The position numbers and the translations under genes were made by a program. This document shows positions 49,106-61,300 of a DNA stretch of 64,000 bases, in pieces. The stretch's first letter is position 1. Every line of letters starts with the position of its first letter. The notes below the pieces were generated by a model. It searched no databases. It was given only the letters and a program-made list of their open reading frames with translations, and was not told the DNA's origin. The DNA comes from Certhia americana (lineage: Eukaryota; Chordata; Aves; Passeriformes; Certhiidae): positions 90,677,120 to 90,741,119 of the forward strand of contig CM031858.1 of NCBI GenBank assembly GCA_018697195.1. The letters run 5' to 3'.

Positions 49106-52100
49106 GTGAGTTGTGACTGCTGTGGGGATGCAGATAGAGTTTTAGATACCTCCGATCCTACAAATAGAAACTATTTTTTTAAATCTTCTTTCCTGAGTAA
49201 GAGACTATATCATGCTGCCTGTTAAGTTTCAGGAATAGTTGGGACACTCTGGCCCCTCTGAATGAACAAGGAATATGAGAAGAGGGAAAAGTGGTTGGAT
49301 TAGATTTGGGCTGAGTAAATGTTGATCTTTCCTCACCTGCTCTGCACAAGTTTTCACATCACTGAACATTTTTATTAAATTTTAATCAAAAGCACAGAAA
49401 AGATTGTTGATTGTAGAAATGTCTAACCCTGCTCTAAGCTTCTCTGCTAAGTCAGTTTATAGATGTTAATAGTGCCACACTGACATGGAGTTCAATGTTG
49501 TTTTGCAGTCTAGGTGTCCTACAAATGATCACAAAACACAAGAGCATAAAAATATTCTGTGGCTACATAAATGTGACAGACCCGAGGCCCCAAGCCTCTA
49601 TGAGGTATTTAAGACTGACTTGTATGCAGAAGGTTCTTTCTGCATTTGTTGTTCCTGATTCTAGCTTTCTGTGATATCACAATTGTGGGGGGGATCTTGT
49701 GCTGAGGCCCCAGTTTAAGAGCCTGTCAGGTATATGTTTGGGGGAGCATAAAGTTTCATCCATGCAATCTTTGATCACAAATAGATGGTCTGCCTCTTTT
49801 TTGGATCAAAGAGATCCTTTATTTAGAGATGCAAATGCTGCTGTCAAGCTCATAAAATAGATACAAATGACAATTTTTTACAGTCTTGCATGATACTTCA
49901 AAAGAGTGATTTTTATAAAAAGGTCATGACCATTTTGATATCAGATACTGTTATTTGTGAGTGGAAGGTCAGCAATCTTTTATTCTTCTGACTTAAACAT
50001 CATATGAATATGTGTATTAAAGCAAGATGAATCTTTCAGAATGAGGAAATGAATTTTTTAACCAATGTTAAAAGGCTAATAAGTTCACAACTCTTAGCAC
50101 CCAGTCCAAATACCAGATTTTTATATTGCAATAAAAATTTACCAGATTTCTGAAAGTATCTGATCTCTTAAAAAAAAGAAAAAAATCATAAGAAACTTGG
50201 ATCAGATGTCTATTATTTAAAAAACTTTACAGTCCACTAAAGACTGCTTTTGGCAGGGAAGTAGGAAATGAGTTGGAAAGCATTAATAAACTTTCAGGAT
50301 ACTTAAAAACACCAGCTTATGGTACTTGATCTGTAAGTGAACTCTAGATTACTTCCTTTTTTTCTTTTTTTTTAAACCATAAGTAATGCTTAGAAAGAAA
50401 GACAGTTTATCTAAGTAAAAGAAAGAAAACAGAATGCAGGGAAATAAAGTTTAGCTTGGACAAAATCTACAAAAGAGAGAAAAATAAGTACTTGATTTTT
50501 TTTTTCTTTTTTGCATTGAATTTGATTAATATTTTCAGGGTTCTACAGAAGGAAAAAGAAAATTGCAGTAGGATTCCATTTTAATTTCATTTACATGTTA
50601 TGAAATCCCTTTTACAATAAATTCATAACAGTGTCAGTCTGGTACAGAAGCACAAGAAAGGTACATCAGCTAGCTGGTAACAATAAAACAGGGATACATA
50701 ATCTTTGGGGATCAAATAATAGATTCCAAAACACCATTTTGTTCCACTGGCCTGACAGGCACTGATTTTTTTCAGTCTTAAGCCAGATCTACTTTGTTCC
50801 TCCATAAAAATGTTAAGTGGTTCTGATTTAGTGCAATGCTATGTAGAGTAAGGAAACCCCAGTGAAAATACCTAGCCTCTGAAAAACATTATTTCCAGAA
50901 ATGGTAGGAACTTTTTGAGGTTCACCTAAGGCTTAAAAAAGTTTTAGACTTCCAGAGTTCTTGCTTCTTTTTGATAAAAGCCTGAAAACTGTTTCTGTAT
51001 ATTTCTGGAGGGGTTTTTTTTGGGTTTGGGGTTTTTTTCAAAAGGGCCAAAACAAGCTTTGAAAAGTCTCTCTCCTTTTATTTAACATAAACTTGTCAAG
51101 ACTCAGCTGGTTTTCTTGAAAGCTTTTTCTGAGGACTGGAAAGCATGTTTTGTGTGAGCTCAAGCACCTTAATTGAAAGGTGTCTATGAGTGTACTGAAG
51201 CCTTAATAATGCTGTGTTTTATCCAGAATGTTAATTAGATGTTGTGTTAGATGGGTATTAACAAGAAATAAAAGCAAAACAGTTTTAAAGACTATGCCTA
51301 TAAATCTACTACCTTTCAACTTTCCTTCCTGTGATCTTTTTATCACTTATTCAGTCATATTAGAATTTTATGGGATTGGAATTATTTACATTCATCATTA
51401 AAACAAACCAAAAAAAATTTTCTTGAGAAAAATGCTCCTGTCTGACTATGAATGTCAATAATAAACAAGAATGAGATCAGGGCAGCAGCTTGTTGTCTTT
51501 CTGCTGAGTGTCCTTAACATAATGCTAATAAGACAGACTTTATCAAAGCAGCAGGCAAAGCAGATTTGAATAAAAAAACTATGTGCAGTAGAAGAACTTG
51601 AGTATAAAGCTTTAAAAAGTTAAAATAAACAATTTTTCCACGTATGCTGATACAGTCAATATCAGCCTGCCTAGATAATTAGAGGCATACGACTATTTTC
51701 TGCACTGACTAGAATGAACTCAGAAACAGCATTTCTAAAGAATTTGAAAAATCTTTCAGAAAATGCTATAACAAAACATCTCATATAGAGCTCATATAGA
51801 GCACCCATAGTAGAATGGGAATTCATTCCAGTAGAAGGAATAATGTGCTGAAGCAATAAGTAACTATATTTGCAGCACAGGAAGAAAAAGAAAAATTGAG
51901 TATAAAACACTTTAGGAGATGCAGGTGGTCACCATTCAATGAACATCTAGAGTCTACTGCTTCTTGCAAAGCTGAGTCAGAGCAAATGCCAAGTATTTGT
52001 TTCTACTACTCTTCAAATTCATGCTAAGAAGCTTATGGTCGGCAAGGAGGTAGTTGGTTTAAAAGTTTCAATTACCTGGTGCTTACTAAGGCTTTAAAAT

Positions 52101-55033
52101 TTTGATTTTAAACTGATATAGGGAAAAGAAGAAGAATTTAAACCCAAACCAAATATTTTTTAAACACTATATACCTGAAAATACACTTGTGGGGTCAGTG
52201 CAGTTCTGTGTTTGTTCTCTCTAATTATTGATATTGCTATGGCAATCAACCATCACAAAATTCTCAAGAGCTAGAAGTGATGTGGGATTATAAACTGAAA
52301 TATGACTGCCTAATATTTTCCAGAGTAGAGTCCTGCATGATTAGTACTACTGAAGACAATGGAGGAGCAGGCTCCTAATGGAAAAGCTGACAGTGACACA
52401 CGTAATTGGATAATATGGTGCAAATTTTTTCAGGACAGACAGGCAGGTAGACAGACCTGAAAGGAGTGAGAGACTTTTTTGAGAGCCACTGCTTTTGGAA
52501 AAAGTACCAGTGGTTTAATTTGGATAATAATTATGCCTAACATCTCTGCTTGCTATCATAATAGCATTATGATTATTAGACTTATTTTTTCTTGTGCCAC
52601 TTTCTAAAAACCTGACTTTCCAAGGCCATGCATCCTTTGGGCATCACTTAGCAGAAGGCCAAAAACATATGATTTTTTTTTTAAAAAAGTTCCGTTTTTC
52701 TTCAGAATGATAACTGAGCCCAGAGGTGACCCTTATACACAATTGCAGTTATTCAGGTCTAAAAAGCCAGCAAATTCACATGTAACTATATCTCCCAGCT
52801 TCAACAGTAGGGCAGACTGTCAGCTCCCTCATCTGTCAGCACTTGTTCAGGCTGGTAAATGAAGACTGGTGCATACTAGCAGTATCTATTTGCTACAGGA
52901 TATGCACTCAAGAAAGTCACGAAAAGGAGTTTCAAGCAAAGGCCAAAACCAATCAGTCATTTTCTCCTGTTAGTGATAAGAAAAGCAACATAAAAGAGAG
53001 AGGTGCTTGTCCCAAAGGTGGTATCAGTAGCAAACTGTCACCAAATAAAAATAGTTGAAGTCCTAATGACTGTACTAATTCAATACAAATAGCAGGTCCC
53101 AGTTAGCTTAGCATTTCCTCTTGCTAGGCCTCAGGGAGGAAAAACAGAGCTCGCACTGTTCAGAAGACAAATTGTGTGCAACTTGCTTTGGGTGAAAAAA
53201 GATATGTTGAAATGGAGGGACCATCAGTGTGCTATATTGTTTCCTTGGAGCTGAAGTCCTTGAAAACCATGCTGCGTCTCATTAAATTAGCAAAAAACTC
53301 CCTGGCATTTTGCTTCGCTGTGTTGTGAAGATTCAGCCACAGCTACAGTCCCTCCCATGCTGGCGTATATTTAATAAACCTTGAGGAAAGCTGAGCCATC
53401 ACCCAGGAAGACTGAGAGAGGACATCTAGGCAGAAAGGAGCCATGCAGAGAAGCTCTGCTCGATGTGGTCTCTCCCAGAGGTGAAACTGGCTGCTCTTTG
53501 AAAGCTTGAGTTCCCCATTGCCCAGCACCAGAAGTTGAATCTCTACACAGGGAATTGAGAAGTAACTGTGTAAAGACCTACCACTCTGACCTGATATGAC
53601 TTTATAACAGACTTCTGTGATTCAAAAAGGCCACAGAATGCCAAAGACAGAGGAAAATGGGGTTTAAACACTTCAAATCAGGAGCAGATTGTAGGGAATG
53701 ACTGACTAAGGCTCCTCTGATGCTGCCCCATCTGACATGTATGATCCCAATCACATTATGTGCTGCTGTATGTCTCTTCACATCTAGAGTGAAGTTGTCT
53801 CTGGCTCTGTATATTGATTGTGCTTTTCCAGTACAATACAATGCTTGATGGAACTTAATCAGATAGCTGAAAAGTAAAGATGCTTTGATAGTTCTTTTCA
53901 AGCCCTTATGTATACAGTGTTATGTGCTAATATTTTAAAAGCATTTTACATATATAAAATATAAAAAGAAGTGCCTTGATTCTGTGACTTTTATTTATGT
54001 ATTTTCAAGAACATATGCTAGTCAGAAACTGAAACAATTTAAAATATTTGACTATTGTCCCCCAGTTTCAAAATAATTATAGCTTTCTATAATAATTTTA
54101 AATTAGAAATTAATGAGTGTTCCCATATTAAAATGTTTATCATAAAAATATTGTCTACACTGGTCATCTGTATCTGAAAACATGGCTTGATAAAATATAT
54201 AGAGAGGGAAGGGTTCTGTAGCTGACATTAAAATAGAAGATAAAGAAAACCCTTTCTATACAGTCAAACTTCCCTTCTCATAACACTCTCTTTGGAACAT
54301 TAAAAGAAAAAAATCAACACCAAAAACATTCAAGAGATGCTTTCAGTAGTGGATGCTCTATTGAACTTCCATTCCTCTTTCATTTTTCCCTGTCAGCTTC
54401 TTGCACTGATGTCAGTAATTTACCTTAGATTTGATTTGCTGCTCATACCGCCTGTCTGAACCCTTATACAAAAGATGCTCAGAGAGAGTCTGTGCTGTAG
54501 TGATTTCATTCAACATAGATGTTTGATTTCCACAGCTCCTTCAGATCCAGCTTGCAAACTTCCACTCTTCAGACATCTCAGAGAAAGGATGCTTTTCCTT
54601 TACTGCCTGCTGCCACTGTCATTCTGGATATAAATGCTTCCTGTTGTGTTTCCCCTTTCAACTTACAGCACTCAGATAGCTCATGAACTGTGGACCTTTT
54701 TGTCTCCCCCAGGTTCTTTCCTCACAGATAACTTTCTGGTGGACTTATTGCTCTGCTCTGAGAACGTAGCCATCTGAGTATGGCAGGTAGCTCTGAAGAG
54801 GGGGTGTCTATTTCTCAGGACCTAGGTACACTTGTGACAGAAATAAGCATCATCATGAGCATGTTGTGCAACAGCTATTATGCCTCCCCATTTTTCTGCA
54901 GTATCATTCTTCATTCAAGATAACCAATAATTTATCTGGAGCACTCCAGCTACAGTCTAGAAGAACTACATAGTAAAAAACCCCCTGAGACATTTTAAGG
55001 ACCATTTAACCACCCCTGCTTTCTCTCTTCCAG
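49106..55033. other. AT-rich intergenic DNA, no gene seen
   Basis: About 5.9 kb without a recognised gene or transposon. Small features are G7 at about 49687-49693, a T/G-rich patch at 51008-51037, and an 11-bp exact tandem duplication 'ctcatatagag' at 51780-51801. The part at 52.8-53.9 kb is more GC-balanced with frames up to 99 codons, none of which I can assign. Confidence 0.5.
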
Positions 55034-55135
55034 ACAAATAGCAGTAGTTCTCTGTCAAACCAGCAGATGTCTTCAGGATCTGCACTTATTTCTGGTGAAG
55101 GCATGGAAGATAAAAGTGTCCTTTCAAGGTGGTAA
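55034..55135 (+). other. candidate terminal exon-like open frame, unproven
   Basis: A strong acceptor ('ctgctttctctcttccag', ending 55033) is followed in phase 0 by 33 sense codons and a TAA at 55133-55135. The residues begin TNSSSSLSNQQMSSGSAL and are rich in Ser, Gln, Gly and acidic residues. A weaker internal donor, 'caag|gtggta', lies at 55128/55129. I do not recognise the protein. No upstream coding exon was found nearby. A 33-codon open run after an acceptor arises by chance roughly one time in ten. Confidence 0.22.
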
Positions 55136-55671
55136 ATTCTTCGGTGTATAAGAGATTTATGAAACACTTCACAGAGTAGGCAATTTCCCTTTTAGAGATT
55201 TGTGAGCTAGTCAAGGGAACAACCAGATATTGTGATCCATGTCTTATCCTTTACATAGTGCAGTTAGTTAAATGGCAACATTGAATGAATTTTTAAGACT
55301 TTTAGAAAAATGTCCTCTCAAATCTATAGCAAAACTGATAGATTACTGTAGTAGTAACAGTTCCTACCTTATCTTAAGTCTGATTCTGTCTTCTTTTACT
55401 AGCAAAAAAATAGATGTCATTTCTTCTACACTGGAATGAAGATCTCCTACTATTGTGTTTTGACATTTCATGTGGATGAGTCTAGGCTCAGCTCACGACA
55501 TCTCCTAAATTCTCTTACTGAGAAGCTAAATAAACTGCTGGAGCATATGTAGAATATTTTCCATCCTTTAAATTATTTTCATGGCATGCCTCAACCCTCT
55601 CTGAAGACCTTCCAGCTTATCATCATTCTTTATCTGTTGTGGATGCAATCAGTACATTCAGAGTTTCAGTA
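55136..55671. other. intergenic DNA, nothing identified
   Basis: An AT-rich stretch between the exon-like frame and the CR1 pair. An AATAAA word occurs at about 55529 but is common in such DNA. Confidence 0.45.
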
Positions 55672-56145
55672 GTCACAGAATCACAGAGTCACACAATTCT
55701 TAAGGGTGAAAGGGACAACGATGGGTTATTGGGTCCTACTTTTTGGCACCACATAGTAAAGAAGTCCTTCTCATATTTAGGTGGAATTTCCTGTGCATCA
55801 GTTTCTGCCCATTGCCTCTTGATCTGTTGCTTGGCACCTCTGAGGAAAGCCTGGATCCAACCTCTTGTCACCTTCCCTTCAGATACTTGTAGACATGGAC
55901 AGCTCATTGACCACCAGGACTCCCAAGTCCTTCTCCACAGAGCTGCTTTCCAGCAGGTTTTCTCCCAGCCTATACTGGTGCCTGGGGTTAGTCTTTCCCA
56001 AGTGCAGAACCCTGCATTTGCCTTTTCTGAATTTCAGATGGTTCCACTCTGCCCATCTCTCCAGCCTGATGAGATCTCTCTGAAGGGCTGTACAGCCCTC
56101 TGGGGTATTAGGCCACTTCTTTACAAATAATCCTTGGGATGTGAG
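55672..56145 (-). mobile_element. CR1 LINE copy, minus strand, internal deletion
   Basis: Antisense CR1. The 3' end is at the left ('gtcacagaatcacagagtca', 55672), followed by 3' UTR phrases such as 'agtaaagaagtccttctcat' and 'tctgcccattgcctcttgat'. The match then jumps at about 55890-55905 from the 3' UTR directly into ORF2 C-terminal sequence, skipping a few hundred bases present in ordinary copies. The ORF2 relic reads on the minus strand (55879-56217) with [19 protein letters not shown] and [15 protein letters not shown]. The plus-strand 163-codon frame at 55639-56130 is its antisense shadow. The boundary on the right is approximate. Confidence 0.88.
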
Positions 56146-56159
56146 TGGACAACAAGCAG

Positions 56160-56745
56160 CCCATGAGTCAGTGGTGTGCCCAGGGGGCCAAGAAGACCAG
56201 TGGCATCCTGCATACACCAGAACATTGCCAGCATGCCATGGAAGGTGATCCTGCCCCTCTACTCGGCCCTAGTGAGGTTACATCTGGAGTACTGTGACCA
56301 GTTCTGGAGTGCAACAAATATAGTTAGGGGTCTAGAGCATCACTATTATGAGGACAGATTGAGGGAGCTGGGCCTGTTCAGCCTCTAGAAGAGACAGCTG
56401 CGAGGGGACCTCATCAATGTGTACAAGTAATTGAAGAGAGGGTGCCAAGAGCATGGAGCCAGCCTCTTCTCGGTGCTGTCCAGCAGTAGGAAAAGAGACA
56501 ATGGGCAGGAAATGGTGCACAAAAGTTCCACCGGATTATGAAGTAGAACTTTACTGTGTGGATTACCATGCACCTGGAACAGGTGTGCCCAGAGAGGCTG
56601 TGGAGTCTCCCTCAATGGAGAACCTCAAGAACCATCTGGACACAATCCTGTGCCATGCGTTCTGCTTGAGCAGAGAAGTTGGAGCAGATGATCTGCTGTA
56701 GTCCTTCCCAACCAGACCCACCCTGTAATTACGTGATTTCAAATG
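56160..56745 (+). mobile_element. CR1 LINE copy, plus strand
   Basis: Sense CR1 of about 585 bp. In order are 'gtgcccagggggccaagaag' (56176), 'ggcatcctgcatacaccaga', 'actcggccctagtgaggtta' (56261), 'gaggacagattgagggagct' with 'gggcctgttcagcctctaga', 'ggggacctcatcaatgtgta', 'ctcaagaaccatctggac' and the end 'gatgatctgctgtagtcctt' with 'cccaaccagacccac' (to about 56745). It contains stops and shifts and codes for nothing intact. It faces away from the minus-strand copy on its left. Confidence 0.9.
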
Positions 56746-58360
56746 CACCGGGTTTAGATCAAAAAATTACATGAGATTGTTTTAGTCATGTAAATAATCA
56801 GTCTATTATAATCCATCATGATATCTAATTTCTCTTATTTGAGAAGACCGGGCTAGGATATTAAGGAAATATGTATCTTGTAGATACAGTTGGGCCAACA
56901 GCTTAGAAGTGTGTTCACCTGTGAACCAAATAGAGCTCAGACACCTTCATTCATTAGTGCCCACATCAGCACACAGGATGTTGAATTTTACAAATCAAGT
57001 TTCAAAATATCTTAGGAAGTAAAGGCTAATTTTATAAACATATTTGTGTCCTTTTATTTCCAAATAATCTTCTACTGATAAAATTGATCTAATTAATATT
57101 CATTGATCTCTTTTTTTTTTTTTTTCATAACTCATTTATTGTTTGTGGGGTTGCAACATTTTTATGGTTGTTGGCATTTATCCTTTAGGCTATCTTGATG
57201 CTTGTTTTCAGTTTTGACCAAGCTGAACTTTTGCTGATAGCATTTTAGGCATCTAGTTAAAAGTAATTAAATAGTTTTCAATAACTATTTAACCTTTCTC
57301 AACTAAGTTTTGTTTCTTTTTGTTTTCCAGCTGAGTTAATTTGTCTCATAATTGTTTTTTCCTTTGTTAAAGTGACCCTTTCAAGCACCAAGTTTATATC
57401 TCACTGGTATGTCTTTTAATAATTTTGTATAATATAGTGAAATCAGTCATTTGCACCCAAGAAACCACTAATTTTTAGTGCAATCAGTCATCTTTATCTG
57501 TCAAGATGAGGTAAGACAAAATTTCTCTATGTAAGGTGAAATATTAACTAAGTTAATGAATTGTCATCTGTAATTTTTAAAAATCTCTAGGATGCTTCAG
57601 TACTGGCAGCCTGAAAAAACCCAGCATATGCTGGGGAGATTGAACTCCTCCCCATTCCTTCCCTTTCCCTGATAAAACATTTTTTCTTCCTACACATAGC
57701 AAGGTACTTAAGAGCAATCCATAGCATGGAGGAGAAAGAAAGATGGAAAGGAAAAATTAGATAGGTCAATTAATTATCCTTATAAATACAGAATCAGAAA
57801 AGGGGATGGTAGAGATGTGATCAGCTCTGGTCCTAGAATTTTTTGCCAGTGTGACCTTGTTCCTTTGCTTCCTACTGAATGTCCATGGGAAAAAAGCACC
57901 CCCATTTTGACAGGTGTAGAATACAGGGGTTTTTTGTGTGTGTCCCAAGGGTGGAAGGAACAACAGACAGCATGCCAACACAGAAGCTGTTCCAAACCAT
58001 CAAAGAATCTGTCTCTGAAAAGCACATAAATAATACATTTGTTCTGAATGTATATGTGTGATAGTTTATTATATTGTCACATTGATTCATGATTCAAAAT
58101 TATTTGCCTTAACACAATATCATTTAAATCAGAGCAGGATTATTTTCCTTCCCAACAGCAAAATTATCAGTAATAAGGAGAAGATGGAGTTTAACAGAAT
58201 TCTGGTAACTTGGGGCTGAGACTTGATTCCAAATATGTCCTTCTTTTATTCACAACAGTCTTCTGTTTCACTCTCTTTGTTGTCTGCATCATTGCTTTTA
58301 CCTTTCTGTCTAACGTCACTCTACCTTCCAAACTTGATTTCTGTGTATACTGACAAACTA
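56746..58360. other. AT-rich intergenic DNA, no gene seen
   Basis: No recognised gene or transposon. A T-run lies at about 57112-57125. An exon-like piece with good splice sites at 57331-57406 is reported as a finding. Five overlapping frames on both strands at 57766-58090 reflect a locally balanced composition and show no family motifs. Confidence 0.5.
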
Positions 58361-58367
58361 GATGCTT

Positions 58368-58399
58368 GGGGGGGTGGGGGGGTTGGGGGGCAGTGGGGG
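58368..58399 (+). other. G-quadruplex motif
   Basis: Four G runs of 7, 7, 6 and 5 bases (58368-58374, 58376-58382, 58385-58390, 58395-58399) are separated by loops T, TT and CAGT. Four runs of at least three G with loops of 1-4 bases is a canonical, very stable quadruplex arrangement. It is exceptional in this AT-rich window. Confidence 0.9.
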
Positions 58400-61300
58400 T
58401 GGAGTGTCTGTTTGTTTGTGTATTAGTTTTGTTCAGATATCTAAAGAAATATAAAAAACAGGAAATCACAGCTCAAAGTAAAGAGAATAAACCTAATAAA
58501 ACCCTAATGAATTTAAGTTGTTTAGCTCCATCTGTGGTTACTTAAAGATGTGTAAGTGTAGCAGTGGTAATCATATTAATGAGATGGTGGAAATTTGTGA
58601 ATGATGAAAGTGATGAAGATTGAAAGATCAAAAAACTGAAAATAATACTTGGCATTGAATAAGCAGATGAAGAGAATTAAGCACCTACAACTCCTTAAGT
58701 CCCATTCATAGAAATGGGATTCATGGGATATCTACCATTTTGGAAGCACTTAGGAAACAAAATCAGCTAACATGCACCTGGCAGAAGCAAATTTGGTAAA
58801 AACAATTTAATTGTTATCACAGTTTTGCATCCATTTCCTGAGGATCACTAAAATAAAATAAAGAATACAGTCAAAATTGCAAAACTACGTTGGTCAAGTC
58901 TGCAAAACAGCTTAGTTTTGAAGTAAGCCTTTTCAATGTCCAATAAGTGTTACTGAAAGATGATTTGGAGGCACATACTAAATATACCAAATATATACTA
59001 TGAAACTAATATAGCTGCAGATAGTTACTTAAACCTATTAATTAGAAATAGAATCAGAGAAATTGTGGGATAGAATTTTTCTTTATAACAAGAATCATCA
59101 TTTGGTATTTATGAATGGATTGTAAGAACAAAATTATGAAAATGATAGTTGCATTTGATAAATTAAAGAGTTCTACAGTAATAGCTACATAATTTTTAAA
59201 AATATCAGGAAACCTGTGCCCTGTTGACATATTCCAAGAAAAAACAATATTCATTTCCCTTTCTTTTTATTAAATTTTTAGTTCTTGAACTGTGGACACA
59301 TATCATTTTACTGTTTATCAAAGATCACATGAAATTTTGTATGAAACTACATGCATCATACTGGCTTTAAATTTGCAATTAGAATGGTATGTTTAAGTTG
59401 AAAAGTAATATCTCAATCATAAGATTAAATGGAGAAATGATAAACAGGCGAAAACTTGCTAAGCAAATTATTAAATTAGTATCAAATTGTACATTCCTTG
59501 ACTATTGCAAAGGACTGTAAGTAAAGCAATTGATAAGGGCTGAATTAAATAAAACCTCCCTTGAGTATACAAATTTGGCATAAGGAGAGGAACATAGATA
59601 AGATATGAGAAAAATCTAAAGAAAGACAAAAAATCCATAAAAAGACAATATTGAGGAACTTTACCTTCTAGTGAAATTGTGAAAAGGTATTTAAATAAAT
59701 AATAAAAAATAACAATTTTGCAATACTACAATTACCATTCCGTCTCTTTGTAAAAAAGGCCATTAAAGAACTGTAGTTGTGACCTGAAATTTTAAATAGA
59801 GAAAATCCTCTAAGACTTCAGTTGCAAATGAATTGCAGCAGCAGCATTTTTCAGACTGGAGATATAAGCTGCACAGGTTTCTTACCATGTTATAACTGAG
59901 ACATACGTCCTGACCTCCAAGGCCTTTTTTTGAGGAGCTCCGTGACAACTCTGACAGCAGACTTGTGTTCCACTCAAATGCAGGAAGTCTCACTACGAAG
60001 GTTTATTGGAAGCAGACTTGACTACAAATACTATTAATGCTACTGCTCAACATTTTTATTTCAGTTGCTCCAAAACAGCAGAGCCTCTCCCACTCTTGGT
60101 GGCATTTGGACTAATATGCACTGCTGAGGAAGGAATGATGTTTCCATTTACAAAGGAGTCTGGTACCAGAATTTTGTAATACTATCAGAAAGTACACTAT
60201 TACATTATTTTACATTATGATGAAAAAAATAAAAATGTTTTGTGCTGTGATTGACAATAAGGTTACTGTGGAAAAGAAAGCTGAATCATGCTTGTTCGAC
60301 TATTGCTACTTGCCTCAAATCCCTTAGAGTTCAACGTTACCAGTTTCTTGTCTAAACTGTGAGAGATCAGTATTACAGCAGTGTGCATTTTCTAGAGAAC
60401 TCTTTCAAGACCTTTTCAGACTGCTCATTTCTTCTCTTACACCTTTCTCTTGCTTGTTCAATTCAAAATATTTTTCTTGACCTTTTGGCCTGCAGCTTCT
60501 TGCCACAAACTGCAGAGAAAACCTAGACCTCTGGCTCCTGTTAACCATAGACATGATGTAATACTGCCTACATTACTTCACTATTTTTCTCAGTATATGC
60601 ATGTATATACATATTCTGCTTAACTAGTCATCTGGGGAAGGATGTGAGATCATTTTGTAAGATTGGACCAGAATGGAATTTAAGGGTCGTTTTTATAAGC
60701 AAGTGGGCAGCTGCAGTTAACTCCATATGAGGAACTAATCTCTTGACATTTTCTGAATTTTAAACCCTTATGGTGCAGTTTTTAATATCTATCTATATGT
60801 ATTTTTACAACATTTTAAAAGATAAACAAAATAAAGTGGAAAATAAGATGGTACAGAAGTACTCAGCTATTGCAAGCAATTCTGGGCTTCCAAACTAATC
60901 CATCAAGCCCATGGGCTCTACAAATCTGCATGGATCAGAATGTTACGGCACTATTAACATAACCTTTCATACCAAAAACTACTCTTGACTGTTATAAAAT
61001 CAAGAAACAGGGTTAAACTTTCAGAAGTCTTTTTTAATTAGTGGATTTCAAAGAGAATTTCCAAAGTTTTAAATTACTTTCATTTTAATCACCAAACAAG
61101 TGATAAACCATAGTAGCAGCCTATTTAGCCACTTTTTGCAACTATGGATCTTTATTACATTCCTGTTGTTCACACAGTTGCAGTACATGGAGAAGGCAAT
61201 TGGTTTCATCTTATTTGTCAAGTGGCAGGAAAGAAGGTTGAGAAACTATCTTGCAATACAGTTAATATGGTCCTTCTCTGCTTCTAATCCCAATGAGGCA

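Noticed and set aside
51008..51037. G/T-rich patch resembling telomeric repeats or a quadruplex
   Set aside because: It has only three G runs of three or more, with irregular T loops. It is neither a telomeric array nor a complete quadruplex motif.
55639..56130. 163-codon plus-strand frame of the same length as the one at 22 kb
   Set aside because: Also antisense to a CR1 copy. The equal length is coincidental because the two copies differ in structure.
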